Origin: Clostridia bacterium
GTDB lineage: Bacteria; Bacillota_A; Clostridia; UMGS1883
Length of the DNA: 39,313 bases
Reading direction: 5' to 3'
Assembly (NCBI GenBank): GCA_017467965.1
Contig: JAFUJZ010000003.1
Coordinates: forward strand, 1-39,313
In this document: piece by piece, positions 1-7,531 of the stretch
Numbering within the stretch: position 1 is the first letter of the stretch
Layout of the letters: each line of letters opens with the position of its first letter
Notes under the pieces: model-generated
The model's input: only the letters and a program-made list of their open reading frames with translations
Told to the model about the DNA's origin: nothing
Database searches by the model: none
Made by a program: the position numbers and the translations under genes

Positions 1-783
1 GTCACAAAGGATATCAACCCCTGCCAGATAACCGTTTCTCTCATCTGCTATTGTTGCAATTGCATACCCTAGCTCTTCGGGCTTTCCCATACGTTTTTCT
101 GCAGTAGTGTTGAGAAGATTTCCGCCCTCTTCTGCCTCAAGGTTGCCCATGTCAGTAGCAATAAGCCCGGGGCTTACCGATACAACTCTGATTTTTCTTT
201 TTCCGTATTCAAATGCACATTTTGCTGCATACCATATAACAAACTTTTTAGATAATGCGTAAGCAAGACCCGAGGATTTATATTCATCTTTTATAAGTGA
301 GCTCAGTTTTGTCATACTATGCAAAAATGCCGCTTCGTCTGTCTCTGCCAAGGCAAAAGCTTTTTTATTTGCCAAAAAGTCAGGTAGTGCGTATGCCGAG
401 TTGGATGATACATCAACAATGACGCTCCCCTTGTTCATAAGTTTTGAAAACTCTTGGTTCACATATACCGTACCAAGGGCGTTAACGCGGAGAAGCTGTT
501 CAGGCTTAGCCATTGCAGGAGATAGACCTGCAGCATTAATAACATTTTTTATCTCACCTAAACTATTCGCAAATTGTACAAGCGATTGTACCTGTTCACG
601 CTTTGAAGTATCACAAGTTTTCGCATATGCTTCAAACCCTGCATCTTCAAGTTCTTTTACTGCTTTTTCAAGTTTTGACAATGTTCTGCCTGTCACAACA
701 ATAATTTTATCTTTAGGCATGCACTTGGCGGTACAAAGCCCGATTCCGCTGCCGCCACCTGTAATTACACAAACTGTTTTCAT
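1..783 (-). CDS. SDR-family short-chain dehydrogenase/reductase, C-terminus cut by window edge
   Basis: This is a Rossmann-fold NAD(P)-dependent oxidoreductase whose substrate cannot be told. The frame is open from the ATG at 783 to base 1, giving 261 codons. It begins MKTVCVITGGGSGIG, so the TGxxxGIG cofactor-binding motif lies at residues 8-15. NAAG follows in the mid part, then a VSSNSAY segment with the catalytic Ser, and YALSK, the YxxxK catalytic pair. The visible end reads GVDILCD, which in this family lies a few to about 20 residues before the C-terminus, so little is missing. The SD is GGAGAGG-like (gaggag about 9 bases before the ATG). It is transcribed away from the ybjQ-like gene. 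Family assignment is firm; biological role is unknown. Confidence 0.9.
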   Translation of the reverse strand, partial: MKTVCVITGGGSGIGLCTAKCMPKDKIIVVTGRTLSKLEKAVKELEDAGFEAYAKTCDTSKREQVQSLVQFANSLGEIKNVINAAGLSPAMAKPEQLLRVNALGTVYVNQEFSKLMNKGSVIVDVSSNSAYALPDFLANKKAFALAETDEAAFLHSMTKLSSLIKDEYKSSGLAYALSKKFVIWYAAKCAFEYGKRKIRVVSVSPGLIATDMGNLEAEEGGNLLNTTAEKRMGKPEELGYAIATIADERNGYLAGVDILCD

Positions 784-908
784 TTTGTTTATACTCCTCT
801 TCCTTTTACTGCCACTGTACCATTACAATATAGTAAAGTTATTATAAAAAGTTTTAAGAAATGTTTATGAAATGTTAATCCCACAATGATGTCAAAAAGA
901 GCCTTCTC

Positions 909-938
909 TTGACAAATTACATTTGAAGAATATATAAT
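909..938 (+). promoter_or_regulatory. Sigma-A-type promoter of the YbjQ-family gene
   Basis: TTGACA at 909-914, an 18-base spacer, and TATAAT at 933-938. This places the start of transcription near 945 and gives a leader of about 27 bases before the ATG at 972. Confidence 0.8.
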
Positions 939-971
939 TAAACCATAAATACTGTTTTGGGGAGGCTAACC

Positions 972-1262
972 ATGATAATAACTACAACCGATACTATAAT
1001 CAACAAAAAAATCAGCTCATATCTCGGCATCGTAAACGGAATAGATTTGTACATGGTGGGCGGCGCTTTCGGCGGCGGGCTTATCAATCAAGAAAAGCTT
1101 TATTCCACGGCTCTCAAAAATGCTATGGAGCGTATGGAGCAAAAAGCCACTGAAATGGGTGCAAATGCAGTAATTGGAGTAGCGTTAAATGTTACATCCC
1201 CCGGGGGGTCAAATTTTGCAATGGTAAGTGTAACAGGCACCGCAATTATTGTAGAAGACTAA
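972..1262 (+). CDS. YbjQ family (UPF0145) small protein
   Basis: A 96-residue cytosolic protein of the YbjQ/UPF0145 family, sometimes described as heavy-metal-binding-like; its function is not established. The sequence has the family look: MIITTTDTI at the start, IVNGIDLYMVGGAFGGG near residues 20-40, an amphipathic helix (ALKNAMERMEQKATEMGANAVIGV) and a closing beta segment FAMVSVTGTAIIVE. The start is the ATG at 972, because GGAGG at 961-965 sits six bases upstream; the longer open frame from 957 would place that ribosome site inside the coding region. It is monocistronic, with a clear promoter upstream. Its stop is followed within two bases by structured repeat copy A. Confidence 0.88.
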   Translation: MIITTTDTIINKKISSYLGIVNGIDLYMVGGAFGGGLINQEKLYSTALKNAMERMEQKATEMGANAVIGVALNVTSPGGSNFAMVSVTGTAIIVED

Positions 1263-1264
1263 GA

Positions 1265-1441
1265 AAGAACAAAGTGTCTCCAACATTCTCTGGCGATAGT
1301 TGCAGCTAAGGCTTACAGAGGAGAAAACACTTTGTAATGCCATATACGTTTTCCCAGTGTAACGAGGAAATTCTCGCATGGCAATAAAATAAAATTTGTT
1401 TTTACGTTATAGGAAATGCGAAATTTCCTATAACGTAAAAA
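1265..1441 (+). repeat. 177-bp three-hairpin interspersed repeat, copy A
   Basis: About four-fifths identical by hand alignment to 39135-39313. Three folds can be read. Hairpin 1: ACAAAGTGT(CTCC) pairs with (GGAG)AAAACACTTTGT, with a variable interior. Hairpin 2: TGCCAT pairs with ATGGCA near 1349-1383, with an inner TTTTCC/GGAAAT pairing. Hairpin 3 (1399-1441): a perfect 19-bp stem with loop GCGAA. It begins two bases after the ybjQ-like stop codon and ends where the bidirectional terminator starts. There is no open reading frame. The 5' T-run and 3' A-run of hairpin 3 mean it is not an intrinsic terminator on either strand. It could be a non-autonomous mobile element or a structured RNA; which one is not decided by sequence alone. 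Confidence 0.85.
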
Positions 1442-1475
1442 AATCCGTAAGGACAATGTCCTTACGGATTTTTTA
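1437..1475. terminator. Bidirectional intrinsic terminator between ybjQ-like and RND operon
   Basis: Stem AAATCCGTAAGGAC / GTCCTTACGGATTT with a 3-base loop, with T-runs on both outer sides. It lies directly after the RND gene stop (minus strand) and after repeat A (plus strand), so it can stop both convergent transcripts. Confidence 0.9.
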
Positions 1476-4400
1476 TTAATCTGTGCTAAGTGCTTTTTTG
1501 TAGCTTTCCTTCAAAGCTTTTTTCTTTTCACGCTTTATACGTCTGTCGTCAAAAATTGAGAACATAACAGGGATAAAGAAGAGTGTGAGAAGGCTACCTA
1601 CGCCCAAGCCGCCCAAAAGAACGCTTGCAAGAGGACGCATCATTTCGCTACCTTCAGCCGTACTTATTGCCATAGGCAAGAAGCCCAGAATTGATGTAAG
1701 CGTCGTCATAAGGATAGGACGAAGTCTTGTTTTACAGCTTTCAACAATAATTTCAAGTCTGGAAAGCTCGGGTTTTTCAATTGTAAGTGTTTTGATAAAG
1801 TCAATAAGCACAATTGCGTTATTAACAATGATACCCATAAGCATCAATATACCTACACAGCCTACAACCGACAAGGGCTGCCAGCCTATTACAAGGCTCA
1901 ATACAACACCTATCATAGCAAGCGGTACTGTGAACAGGATGATAAAGGGATCGCGGAGACTTTCAAACTGAGCCGCCATTACCATGTACATAAGTACAAT
2001 ACCTATAATGATAGCAAGTAAAAGTGAACCCATAGCGTCTATCATGACCTCGTAAGTACCCGATTCAACCATGCTGATACCCTCTGGCATACCCTTCTCA
2101 TCAAGAAGCTTATTAAACTTATCTGTTACTGACTGCATATTGTCGTCATAGAATTTACCTGTAAGTGTAATAGTTCTCTTCTGGTCAACACGTGTAAGTG
2201 TGGATGTACCCTGTGCAATGCGGATATCCTCAGCTACTTCATCAAGTGTTACTATAGCACCTACAGGTGTCTGTATACGCAGTGTTTTGAGCTGATTAAT
2301 ATCTTCAACATAATCGTCCGGGTATTTGAGCACAATGTCGTATTCACTGCCGGCTTCCGTAATTCGTGATATAGTTGTTGCAGAAAGCGCTCTCGCAACA
2401 CTTGTGTTGAGAGTTGTTGCTGTAAGTCCGTATTTTGCGCACTGTTCAACATCGGGGATAATCTGGATTTCTGATTTCTTTTCAGCAATAGATGTGCTTG
2501 TTTCTGTTACCGTAGGTATACTTGCAAGCATTTTTTCAGCCTCTAAAACGAACTCCTCCAATTTTTCCGAATCAGTTGCCGAGAACGAGAACTGCACCTG
2601 ATCGGAGCTCATGCTCATAGCTGTGCTTGACGCTTCAAGCGTAACTGTTGCACCAACCATGTCCGAAAGTGACAATCTAAGCTCTTCCATAACATCGTTT
2701 GTACTCTTCTGTCTGTCATCTTTAAGAATAACAGTCAAAGATGCTGTGTTACTTGATGAGCCCATGATTGCGCTCATTGCATTGGCACCTACCGTTGTGA
2801 AAATAGTTTCAACATTTTCGTTCTGTGAAATAATATTTTCTGCCTCGCGTGCCATGCGGTCAGTATCTTCAAGCTGACTGCCATTGGGAAGCTCAATTGA
2901 TACCGAGATTGTACCTTCATCACTTGAGGGCATCAGTGTCATACCGAGATTTCCTAAAACAATCATTGCAACAACAAATATTGCCAATACTATACATATG
3001 AAGCTTTTTCTCTTGCCGAGTACAAATCTCAAAAGCTTTTCGTAGCCTTTATACATCCAGTTAAGGAACTTATCAAAGGGTTTGAAAATAACGCCAAAGC
3101 GTTTTTTGGTGCCTGTTGTTGCTTCGATTTTAGACGAAAGCATGGGTACAAGCAGGAATGTCACTATCAAAGAGGCAATCTGTGAGAAGATAATCGAGAA
3201 CGCCAACTGCTTGAACATTTCGGCAACCATATTATTGATAAACAATATGGGCACATATACAATACATGTTGTGAGCACACTCGCCACAACTGCACCCATA
3301 ACTTCGCCTGCGCCTTTTATGGCAGCAGTCATCTTGTCTTCACCAAGCTCATTACGGCGTCTGAAAATGTTTTCAATAACAACAACCGCATTGTCAACCA
3401 GCATACCTACGCCAAGGGCAAGACCACCCAAGGATACGATATTGAGGCTCATGCCCGAGAAGTACATTACAATGAATGTTGTTATAACGGAAACCGGCAT
3501 TGTAATACCGATTACCATGCTTGTCTTAAAGCTGCCGAGGAACAAAAGCAATATAACAATTGCAAGTATTGCACCCACTACAGCGTTTTCTGCAACAGAG
3601 CCTACTGCGTTTTCGATATAGCTGCCCTGCTCATAAATTGTTGTATATTTGAACTTGGGGTTTTCCTTTGCAACCGAATCAAGAACTTCAAAAATCTTAT
3701 TTACAACATCAACAGTATTTGCATCGGATTCCTGCGTAATTGAGATAGAAATTGATTCTTCATTATTGATTCTCGCATAGGAGGATGTGTCGGAATATGT
3801 ATCGTTTACAGTTGCAATATCCCTAAGATACACCACCTGACCTGTACCTGTATTGAGAGGTACTCTTTCAATGTCATAAACGCTGTCAAACTTGTTTAAT
3901 GTTCGAACGTTCATATCCTTGCCGGACGCTGTTGTAACACCTGCGGCAAGGTCCTGGTTCTGCATTGCAACCATACCCATTATTGTGTCAAAGTTCATGT
4001 TGTAGCCAAACATTTTTTCGGGAGAGACAACGATTTCAATCTGTCTTTCCTCCGCACCTGCAACAGAAACTGATGCAACACCTGCAACACCCTCAAGACG
4101 GTTTACAACGTTATCTTCGACAAACTGCTTTGTCTGTATATTGTCATAGCCTTCGTATGTAACACTTATCTGAGCCGCCGCCATCATGGATGTATCAAGC
4201 TTTAAAACCATAGGTTCGCTTGCATCCTCGGGCAAATATGCCTCAATAAGGGATATTTTGTCCTTCATGTCCAAAACTGCATCGTCAATGTTAACGCCTG
4301 TGTCAAACTCAATCATAACAAGGCTCAGACCTTGACTTGACTGGCTTGTTATGCCCGACACACCACTAACGGAGCTCAATGCACTTTCGACAGTCTTCGT

Positions 4401-4589
4401 AACAAGGTTTTCAACTTCCTCTGCACCTACGTTTTCATACTGAGTGATAACAGCCGCAATGGGAAGCTCCATTTCGGGCATCATTTCCATGGGAAGCATC
4501 GTAAGCGAGTACAAACCGATAACCACAAAAACCAATACCGCCATTACAACGGCAACGGGTCTTTTTACGGATAAGGCACTAAGTTTCAT
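1476..4589 (-). CDS. RND-superfamily efflux transporter (AcrB/SwrC-like)
   Basis: A 1037-residue inner-membrane proton-driven exporter of the HAE/AcrB superfamily, at the usual full length. It starts MKLSALSVKRPVAVVMAVLV with the first membrane helix at about 10-30, followed by a large extracytoplasmic domain, a block of helices around 330-480, a second helix near 535, a second external domain and a final helix block around 850-1010. The proton-relay motif is seen as GMLVDNAVVVIEN with Asp399. It has a single Asp-Asn rather than the Asp-Asp pair of AcrB, as in SwrC-like Gram-positive homologues. It is the third gene of a tolC-like / adaptor / RND operon; the ATG has a GGAGAAGG-type site 15 bases after the adaptor stop. 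Substrate is unknown: drugs, surfactants or lipids are all plausible. Confidence 0.95.
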   Translation of the reverse strand: MKLSALSVKRPVAVVMAVLVFVVIGLYSLTMLPMEMMPEMELPIAAVITQYENVGAEEVENLVTKTVESALSSVSGVSGITSQSSQGLSLVMIEFDTGVNIDDAVLDMKDKISLIEAYLPEDASEPMVLKLDTSMMAAAQISVTYEGYDNIQTKQFVEDNVVNRLEGVAGVASVSVAGAEERQIEIVVSPEKMFGYNMNFDTIMGMVAMQNQDLAAGVTTASGKDMNVRTLNKFDSVYDIERVPLNTGTGQVVYLRDIATVNDTYSDTSSYARINNEESISISITQESDANTVDVVNKIFEVLDSVAKENPKFKYTTIYEQGSYIENAVGSVAENAVVGAILAIVILLLFLGSFKTSMVIGITMPVSVITTFIVMYFSGMSLNIVSLGGLALGVGMLVDNAVVVIENIFRRRNELGEDKMTAAIKGAGEVMGAVVASVLTTCIVYVPILFINNMVAEMFKQLAFSIIFSQIASLIVTFLLVPMLSSKIEATTGTKKRFGVIFKPFDKFLNWMYKGYEKLLRFVLGKRKSFICIVLAIFVVAMIVLGNLGMTLMPSSDEGTISVSIELPNGSQLEDTDRMAREAENIISQNENVETIFTTVGANAMSAIMGSSSNTASLTVILKDDRQKSTNDVMEELRLSLSDMVGATVTLEASSTAMSMSSDQVQFSFSATDSEKLEEFVLEAEKMLASIPTVTETSTSIAEKKSEIQIIPDVEQCAKYGLTATTLNTSVARALSATTISRITEAGSEYDIVLKYPDDYVEDINQLKTLRIQTPVGAIVTLDEVAEDIRIAQGTSTLTRVDQKRTITLTGKFYDDNMQSVTDKFNKLLDEKGMPEGISMVESGTYEVMIDAMGSLLLAIIIGIVLMYMVMAAQFESLRDPFIILFTVPLAMIGVVLSLVIGWQPLSVVGCVGILMLMGIIVNNAIVLIDFIKTLTIEKPELSRLEIIVESCKTRLRPILMTTLTSILGFLPMAISTAEGSEMMRPLASVLLGGLGVGSLLTLFFIPVMFSIFDDRRIKREKKKALKESYKKALSTD

Positions 4590-4604
4590 CTTCTCACCTT
4601 CTCC

Positions 4605-5888
4605 TTATTCAATAATATTAACCTGGTTGTTTTTCTCGGAAAGGTATTCCTTACCTTGTACAACTACTTTTTCGCCGTCTGCAATTCCTTCTGCAACTTG
4701 GGTATATACACCGTCAGTTACACCAATGGTTACAGCTCTTTTTTCTGCAGTATTATCGTTTACAACATAAACATAATATCCGCTATCGTCCTGCATAATA
4801 GCTTCAGAGGAGATTGCCACAACGTCCTTTGCACTCTGTGTTGTAACAAGTGTTACATCGGCAATCATACCCACGTTGAGCTTTTTGTCAGTGTTGGGCA
4901 CGCTTACACGTACAGTATACATACCTGTCATTGCGTCCTTTACGGGGTTTACAACACTTATTGTACCTTCAACATCGTTAAGCGATGCACTTGATACATC
5001 TACTATAGCTTTGCCACCAACTTCTACAAAACCAATTACAGCTTCTGTAACACGGATTTCCGCCTCAAGGTTTTCAGGGTTTACAATCGTAAAGAGGGGA
5101 CTGCCCGCAGCTGCAAACTGACCGAGTGCAACATTCTTTGCGGAAACATAGCCCGAGATAGGCGCTGTGATACGTGTGGCGGCAATATTTACTCTTGCCT
5201 GATCTGCTGCAAGAGATGCCGCATTCATAGCAGCTTCTGCTGTTTTTACACCGTTTTCGGCGCTCTGCTCGTTACCTGTTGCGATAACATTTGTTACTAT
5301 TTCGTAGTTTTTCTTTGCGCTTTCGTATGCAAGACGTGCGTTTTCGAGCTGAATTTCAGCTGTTTCGTACGTTACAAGGCTGATTGCACCCATATTGTAG
5401 AGCTCTGTCTGCCTGTCAAAATTCGTCTTAGCATTGTTATATGCAAGCTCGGTGCTTGTAACTGCCTGTTCAAGTTGGAGCTTCGTCTGGTCGTTTACAC
5501 CGCCTACGTTGTCAAGACCTGTTTTTGCACTGTTGTATGCCGCCTGTGCCTGTGCATAGCTTGCTTCTGCCTGCTTGAGCTGGTAGGCATAGTCGGAGGA
5601 ATCCAACACCATAAGCACATCGCCCTGGTTAACCCAGTCGCCCACTTCGGCGTTGATTGTGAGTATTTTTGCCGAAACCTTGCTTGTAACCATGGCCGTG
5701 TCGCTTGTGATTAATTCACCTGTATAAGGTGCCTGTGTTTCGATGTTGCGGACAGCCGCATTTTCAACTGTTACGTTTACGCCCTGTACTTCCTGTACGG
5801 CGTTCTTTGTCTCATCCTTACCGCAGCCTGCAACAGTGCCGACAGCAAGAAGAGCGCATAATGAGATAGACAATATTTTTTTATTCAT
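4605..5888 (-). CDS. Efflux RND periplasmic adaptor (membrane fusion) lipoprotein
   Basis: A 427-residue HlyD/AcrA-type membrane fusion protein that would link the RND pump to an outer duct. The N-terminus is a lipoprotein signal (MNKKILSISLCALLAVGTVAGC), with lipidated Cys22. A lipoyl/barrel-sandwich half follows (AKILTINAEVGDWVNQGDVL), then a long alpha-hairpin rich in Ala, Gln and Glu (about 100-225). The second lipoyl half reads ARITAPISGYVSAKNVALGQ, and beta-barrel and membrane-proximal domains end at VNIIE. ATG 5888 is chosen because AAGGAGGAG lies seven bases before it; an in-frame TTG at 5894 would crowd this site. It sits between the tolC-like gene (14 bases upstream) and the RND gene. 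Confidence 0.95.
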   Translation of the reverse strand: MNKKILSISLCALLAVGTVAGCGKDETKNAVQEVQGVNVTVENAAVRNIETQAPYTGELITSDTAMVTSKVSAKILTINAEVGDWVNQGDVLMVLDSSDYAYQLKQAEASYAQAQAAYNSAKTGLDNVGGVNDQTKLQLEQAVTSTELAYNNAKTNFDRQTELYNMGAISLVTYETAEIQLENARLAYESAKKNYEIVTNVIATGNEQSAENGVKTAEAAMNAASLAADQARVNIAATRITAPISGYVSAKNVALGQFAAAGSPLFTIVNPENLEAEIRVTEAVIGFVEVGGKAIVDVSSASLNDVEGTISVVNPVKDAMTGMYTVRVSVPNTDKKLNVGMIADVTLVTTQSAKDVVAISSEAIMQDDSGYYVYVVNDNTAEKRAVTIGVTDGVYTQVAEGIADGEKVVVQGKEYLSEKNNQVNIIE

Positions 5889-5902
5889 AACCAAACTCCT
5901 CC

Positions 5903-7099
5903 TTAAATACCGATAGTTGTATTATAATCAAACTTTAAAACTGCCAACAAATATGTAAGACGTGTATTTTCGAGCTGAACCTTGCAGCTGTCAAGCTCTA
6001 CCATCTTGCTCGTAAGTTCGAGGTTTGTAATCATGCCCATTTCATATTTAATCTTTGCGCTGTCATATTCCACCTGCTTGATTTCAAGACTATTTTCTGC
6101 AGTGGTTATATTGTCTTTAGCAGTCAATATTGCCGCATAGTCATTTTTAAGTGAAAGCTTAATGAGCTTTGACGAATTCTGATATGTATATTCGCTCAAA
6201 AGATATTCACTATATGCACTGTTATAAGCCGAAGTGTTTTTTCCCATGTATGCACTTGTTATTTCAAAGTATCGGCTCTGCAGCTCGTTACTTTTACGAA
6301 GTGCCGTAACATCATAGCGACTGAGCATAGCATTCTCGATTTTTTCGTCTACATTTTCAGGGAGAGCCGGCAACACTATTTCATCAGTAAGGACAAGTTT
6401 TATATTTTCCGTGTCAATACCCAGTGCAATCTTAAGGCTTTCTGTTGCAATCTCAAGGTTACGCTTATTGCTCTCAAGGGAGAACTCTGCACTCTTAACG
6501 GAGTTTTCAACGTTTTTCACCTCAAGCTCTGACACATAGCCGAGCTCAAAATTCTTCTTAACGATTTCTGCGTTTTCTTTTGCAATGGCAAGGCCTGTTT
6601 CGCTGATTTCGATAAGCTCTTCCATGAGTTTCACGTTATAGTATTTCTGTGTGACATCATATGCTATTGTAGATTTTGTCTTTTCCTTTTCCATTACAGC
6701 AAGGTCATAGCCCACTGTTGCCGCATCAAGATAATATCCATGCTTGAGATATGCCTGTTCCAAGCCGTTCGATACATTTATCGCCATGCTTACACCGGGG
6801 ATTTTTGACAAATCCTTTTCAAGGGATTTATATTCCTTTGTCTGTTCCTCTGCCACCTCTACCGAAAGAGACGCGCTCGTGATTTTTGCATCGTTTGCCA
6901 AAAGCTGAGTGTTGTTTTCAAGTGCCAGATTTACAGCATCTTCACATGTAAGCGAAAGCACCGCTTCCTCTTCCTTGACAAGTACCACATCTTCTGTAAT
7001 CTCTTCTGTACCAATCTCATCTGCAAAAGCGGGCACGCTCATTACCGTCATGCTCACGCCCAGCATCGTTGCAGTGATTCTTGCAATCATTTTTTTCAT
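5903..7099 (-). CDS. TolC-family outer-membrane-factor-like protein
   Basis: A 398-residue secreted protein resembling TolC/OEP. A signal peptide ends at AFA26. Two related halves of long heptad-rich helices follow, with hallmark segments LTCEDAVNLALENNTQLLANDAKI and, later, YDSAKIKYEMGMITNLEL, the repeated YELGxxSxLEL pattern that also occurs as NFELGYVSELEV. It is the first gene of the operon with the adaptor and RND pump. An SD AAAGGAG is well placed before ATG 7099. In Gram-negatives this component is the outer-membrane channel. Its presence in a genome with spoIIR and sigH is notable: either the cell is a diderm Firmicute, or the protein works in the wall or membrane of a monoderm. Slightly short for the family but complete. 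Confidence 0.9.
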   Translation of the reverse strand: MKKMIARITATMLGVSMTVMSVPAFADEIGTEEITEDVVLVKEEEAVLSLTCEDAVNLALENNTQLLANDAKITSASLSVEVAEEQTKEYKSLEKDLSKIPGVSMAINVSNGLEQAYLKHGYYLDAATVGYDLAVMEKEKTKSTIAYDVTQKYYNVKLMEELIEISETGLAIAKENAEIVKKNFELGYVSELEVKNVENSVKSAEFSLESNKRNLEIATESLKIALGIDTENIKLVLTDEIVLPALPENVDEKIENAMLSRYDVTALRKSNELQSRYFEITSAYMGKNTSAYNSAYSEYLLSEYTYQNSSKLIKLSLKNDYAAILTAKDNITTAENSLEIKQVEYDSAKIKYEMGMITNLELTSKMVELDSCKVQLENTRLTYLLAVLKFDYNTTIGI

Positions 7100-7135
7100 G
7101 CCGATTACTCCTTTTTTTACTTAACTGCGGACTTT

Positions 7136-7164
7136 AGTATACTCCCGCCTCAAGATAAAGTCAA
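7136..7164 (-). promoter_or_regulatory. Promoter of the tolC-like / adaptor / RND operon
   Basis: On the minus strand TTGACT (7159-7164), 17-base spacer, TATACT (7136-7141). This is about 37 bases before the first start codon. Confidence 0.75.
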
Positions 7165-7221
7165 TTAATATTTTGTAAACAACTTGAACACAAAGTTAAA
7201 ACAAAGTCATTTTATTTTCTC

Positions 7222-7299
7222 GTTGCCGTAAGGCAACATATCGAGTACAGAGCACATATCGAGTCATTTATGACATATCGAAAATCTCGTAAGAGATTT
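7222..7299. repeat. Mini-array of small hairpins joined by an ATATCGA linker
   Basis: The order is: GTTGCC-GTAA-GGCAAC (7222-7237); ATATCGA (7238-7244); GTACAGAGCAC (7245-7255, only partly self-complementary); ATATCGA (7256-7262); GTCATTTATGAC (7263-7274); ATATCGA (7275-7281); AAATCTC-GTAA-GAGATTT (7282-7299). The linker is exact three times, at 18- and 19-base spacing, while the inserts differ in sequence but keep self-complementarity. Two loops are GTAA, a GNRA tetraloop in RNA. It lies in the gap between the tolC-operon promoter and the tRNA terminator. Too small and with too short a repeat for CRISPR. Function unknown. Confidence 0.7.
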
Positions 7300-7345
7300 A
7301 TATCTACAAAAGTGCCCTCTCAGAGTTCGACTCCCTTTCATAAAC

Positions 7346-7382
7346 AAAAAAGGAAATATCCCTTTGGGATATTTCCTTTTTT
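7346..7382 (-). terminator. Intrinsic terminator after tRNA-Leu(CAA)
   Basis: Stem AAAGGAAATATCCC / GGGATATTTCCTTT with a TTT loop and flanking A/T runs, starting two bases beyond the encoded CCA end. Confidence 0.88.
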
Positions 7383-7383
7383 G

Positions 7384-7470
7384 TGGTGCCGATGGTGGGA
7401 GTCGAACCCACACGGTGTTGCCACCGACGGATTTTGAGTCCGTTACGTCTGCCAATTCCATCACATCGGC
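7384..7470 (-). tRNA. tRNA-Leu (anticodon CAA)
   Basis: A class II tRNA of 87 bases including an encoded CCA. Acceptor arms are GCCGATG / CATCGGC. The anticodon stem-loop is ACGGA-CTCAAAA-TCCGT, giving anticodon CAA (reads UUG). The long variable arm GGTG-gcaa-CACC is typical for leucine, and the T arm is GTGGG-TTCGACT-CCCAC. It has its own promoter and terminator. It is the first of two leucine tRNAs in the window. Confidence 0.97.
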
Positions 7471-7489
7471 TTATTCAACTGCAAAAGTG

Positions 7490-7518
7490 ATTATAGCACA
7501 CCATAATCACTTTTGCAA
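7490..7518 (-). promoter_or_regulatory. tRNA-Leu(CAA) promoter inside a 15-bp inverted repeat
   Basis: On the minus strand TTGCAA (7513-7518), 17-base spacer, TATAAT (7490-7495). The same bases form an inverted repeat: TGCAAAAGTGATTAT at 7480-7494 and its complement at 7503-7517, with an 8-base centre. The two arms cover the -35 and -10 boxes. The hairpin could also end the GH29 transcript that runs into it. Confidence 0.75.
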
Positions 7519-7531
7519 TAGTTTTTTTAAT

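Noticed and set aside
1399..1441. Terminal hairpin of the repeat as an intrinsic terminator
   Set aside because: T-run precedes and A-run follows the stem on both strands, the reverse of a terminator. The true terminator is the next stem at 1441-1471.
7222..7299. CRISPR array
   Set aside because: The repeat is only 7 bases, the inserts are self-complementary and 11-18 bases long, and there are no cas genes.
7264..7464. A 66-codon open frame on the minus strand over the tRNA and its terminator
   Set aside because: It reads through the tRNA-Leu gene and terminator stem; such frames are by-products of the structured RNA.
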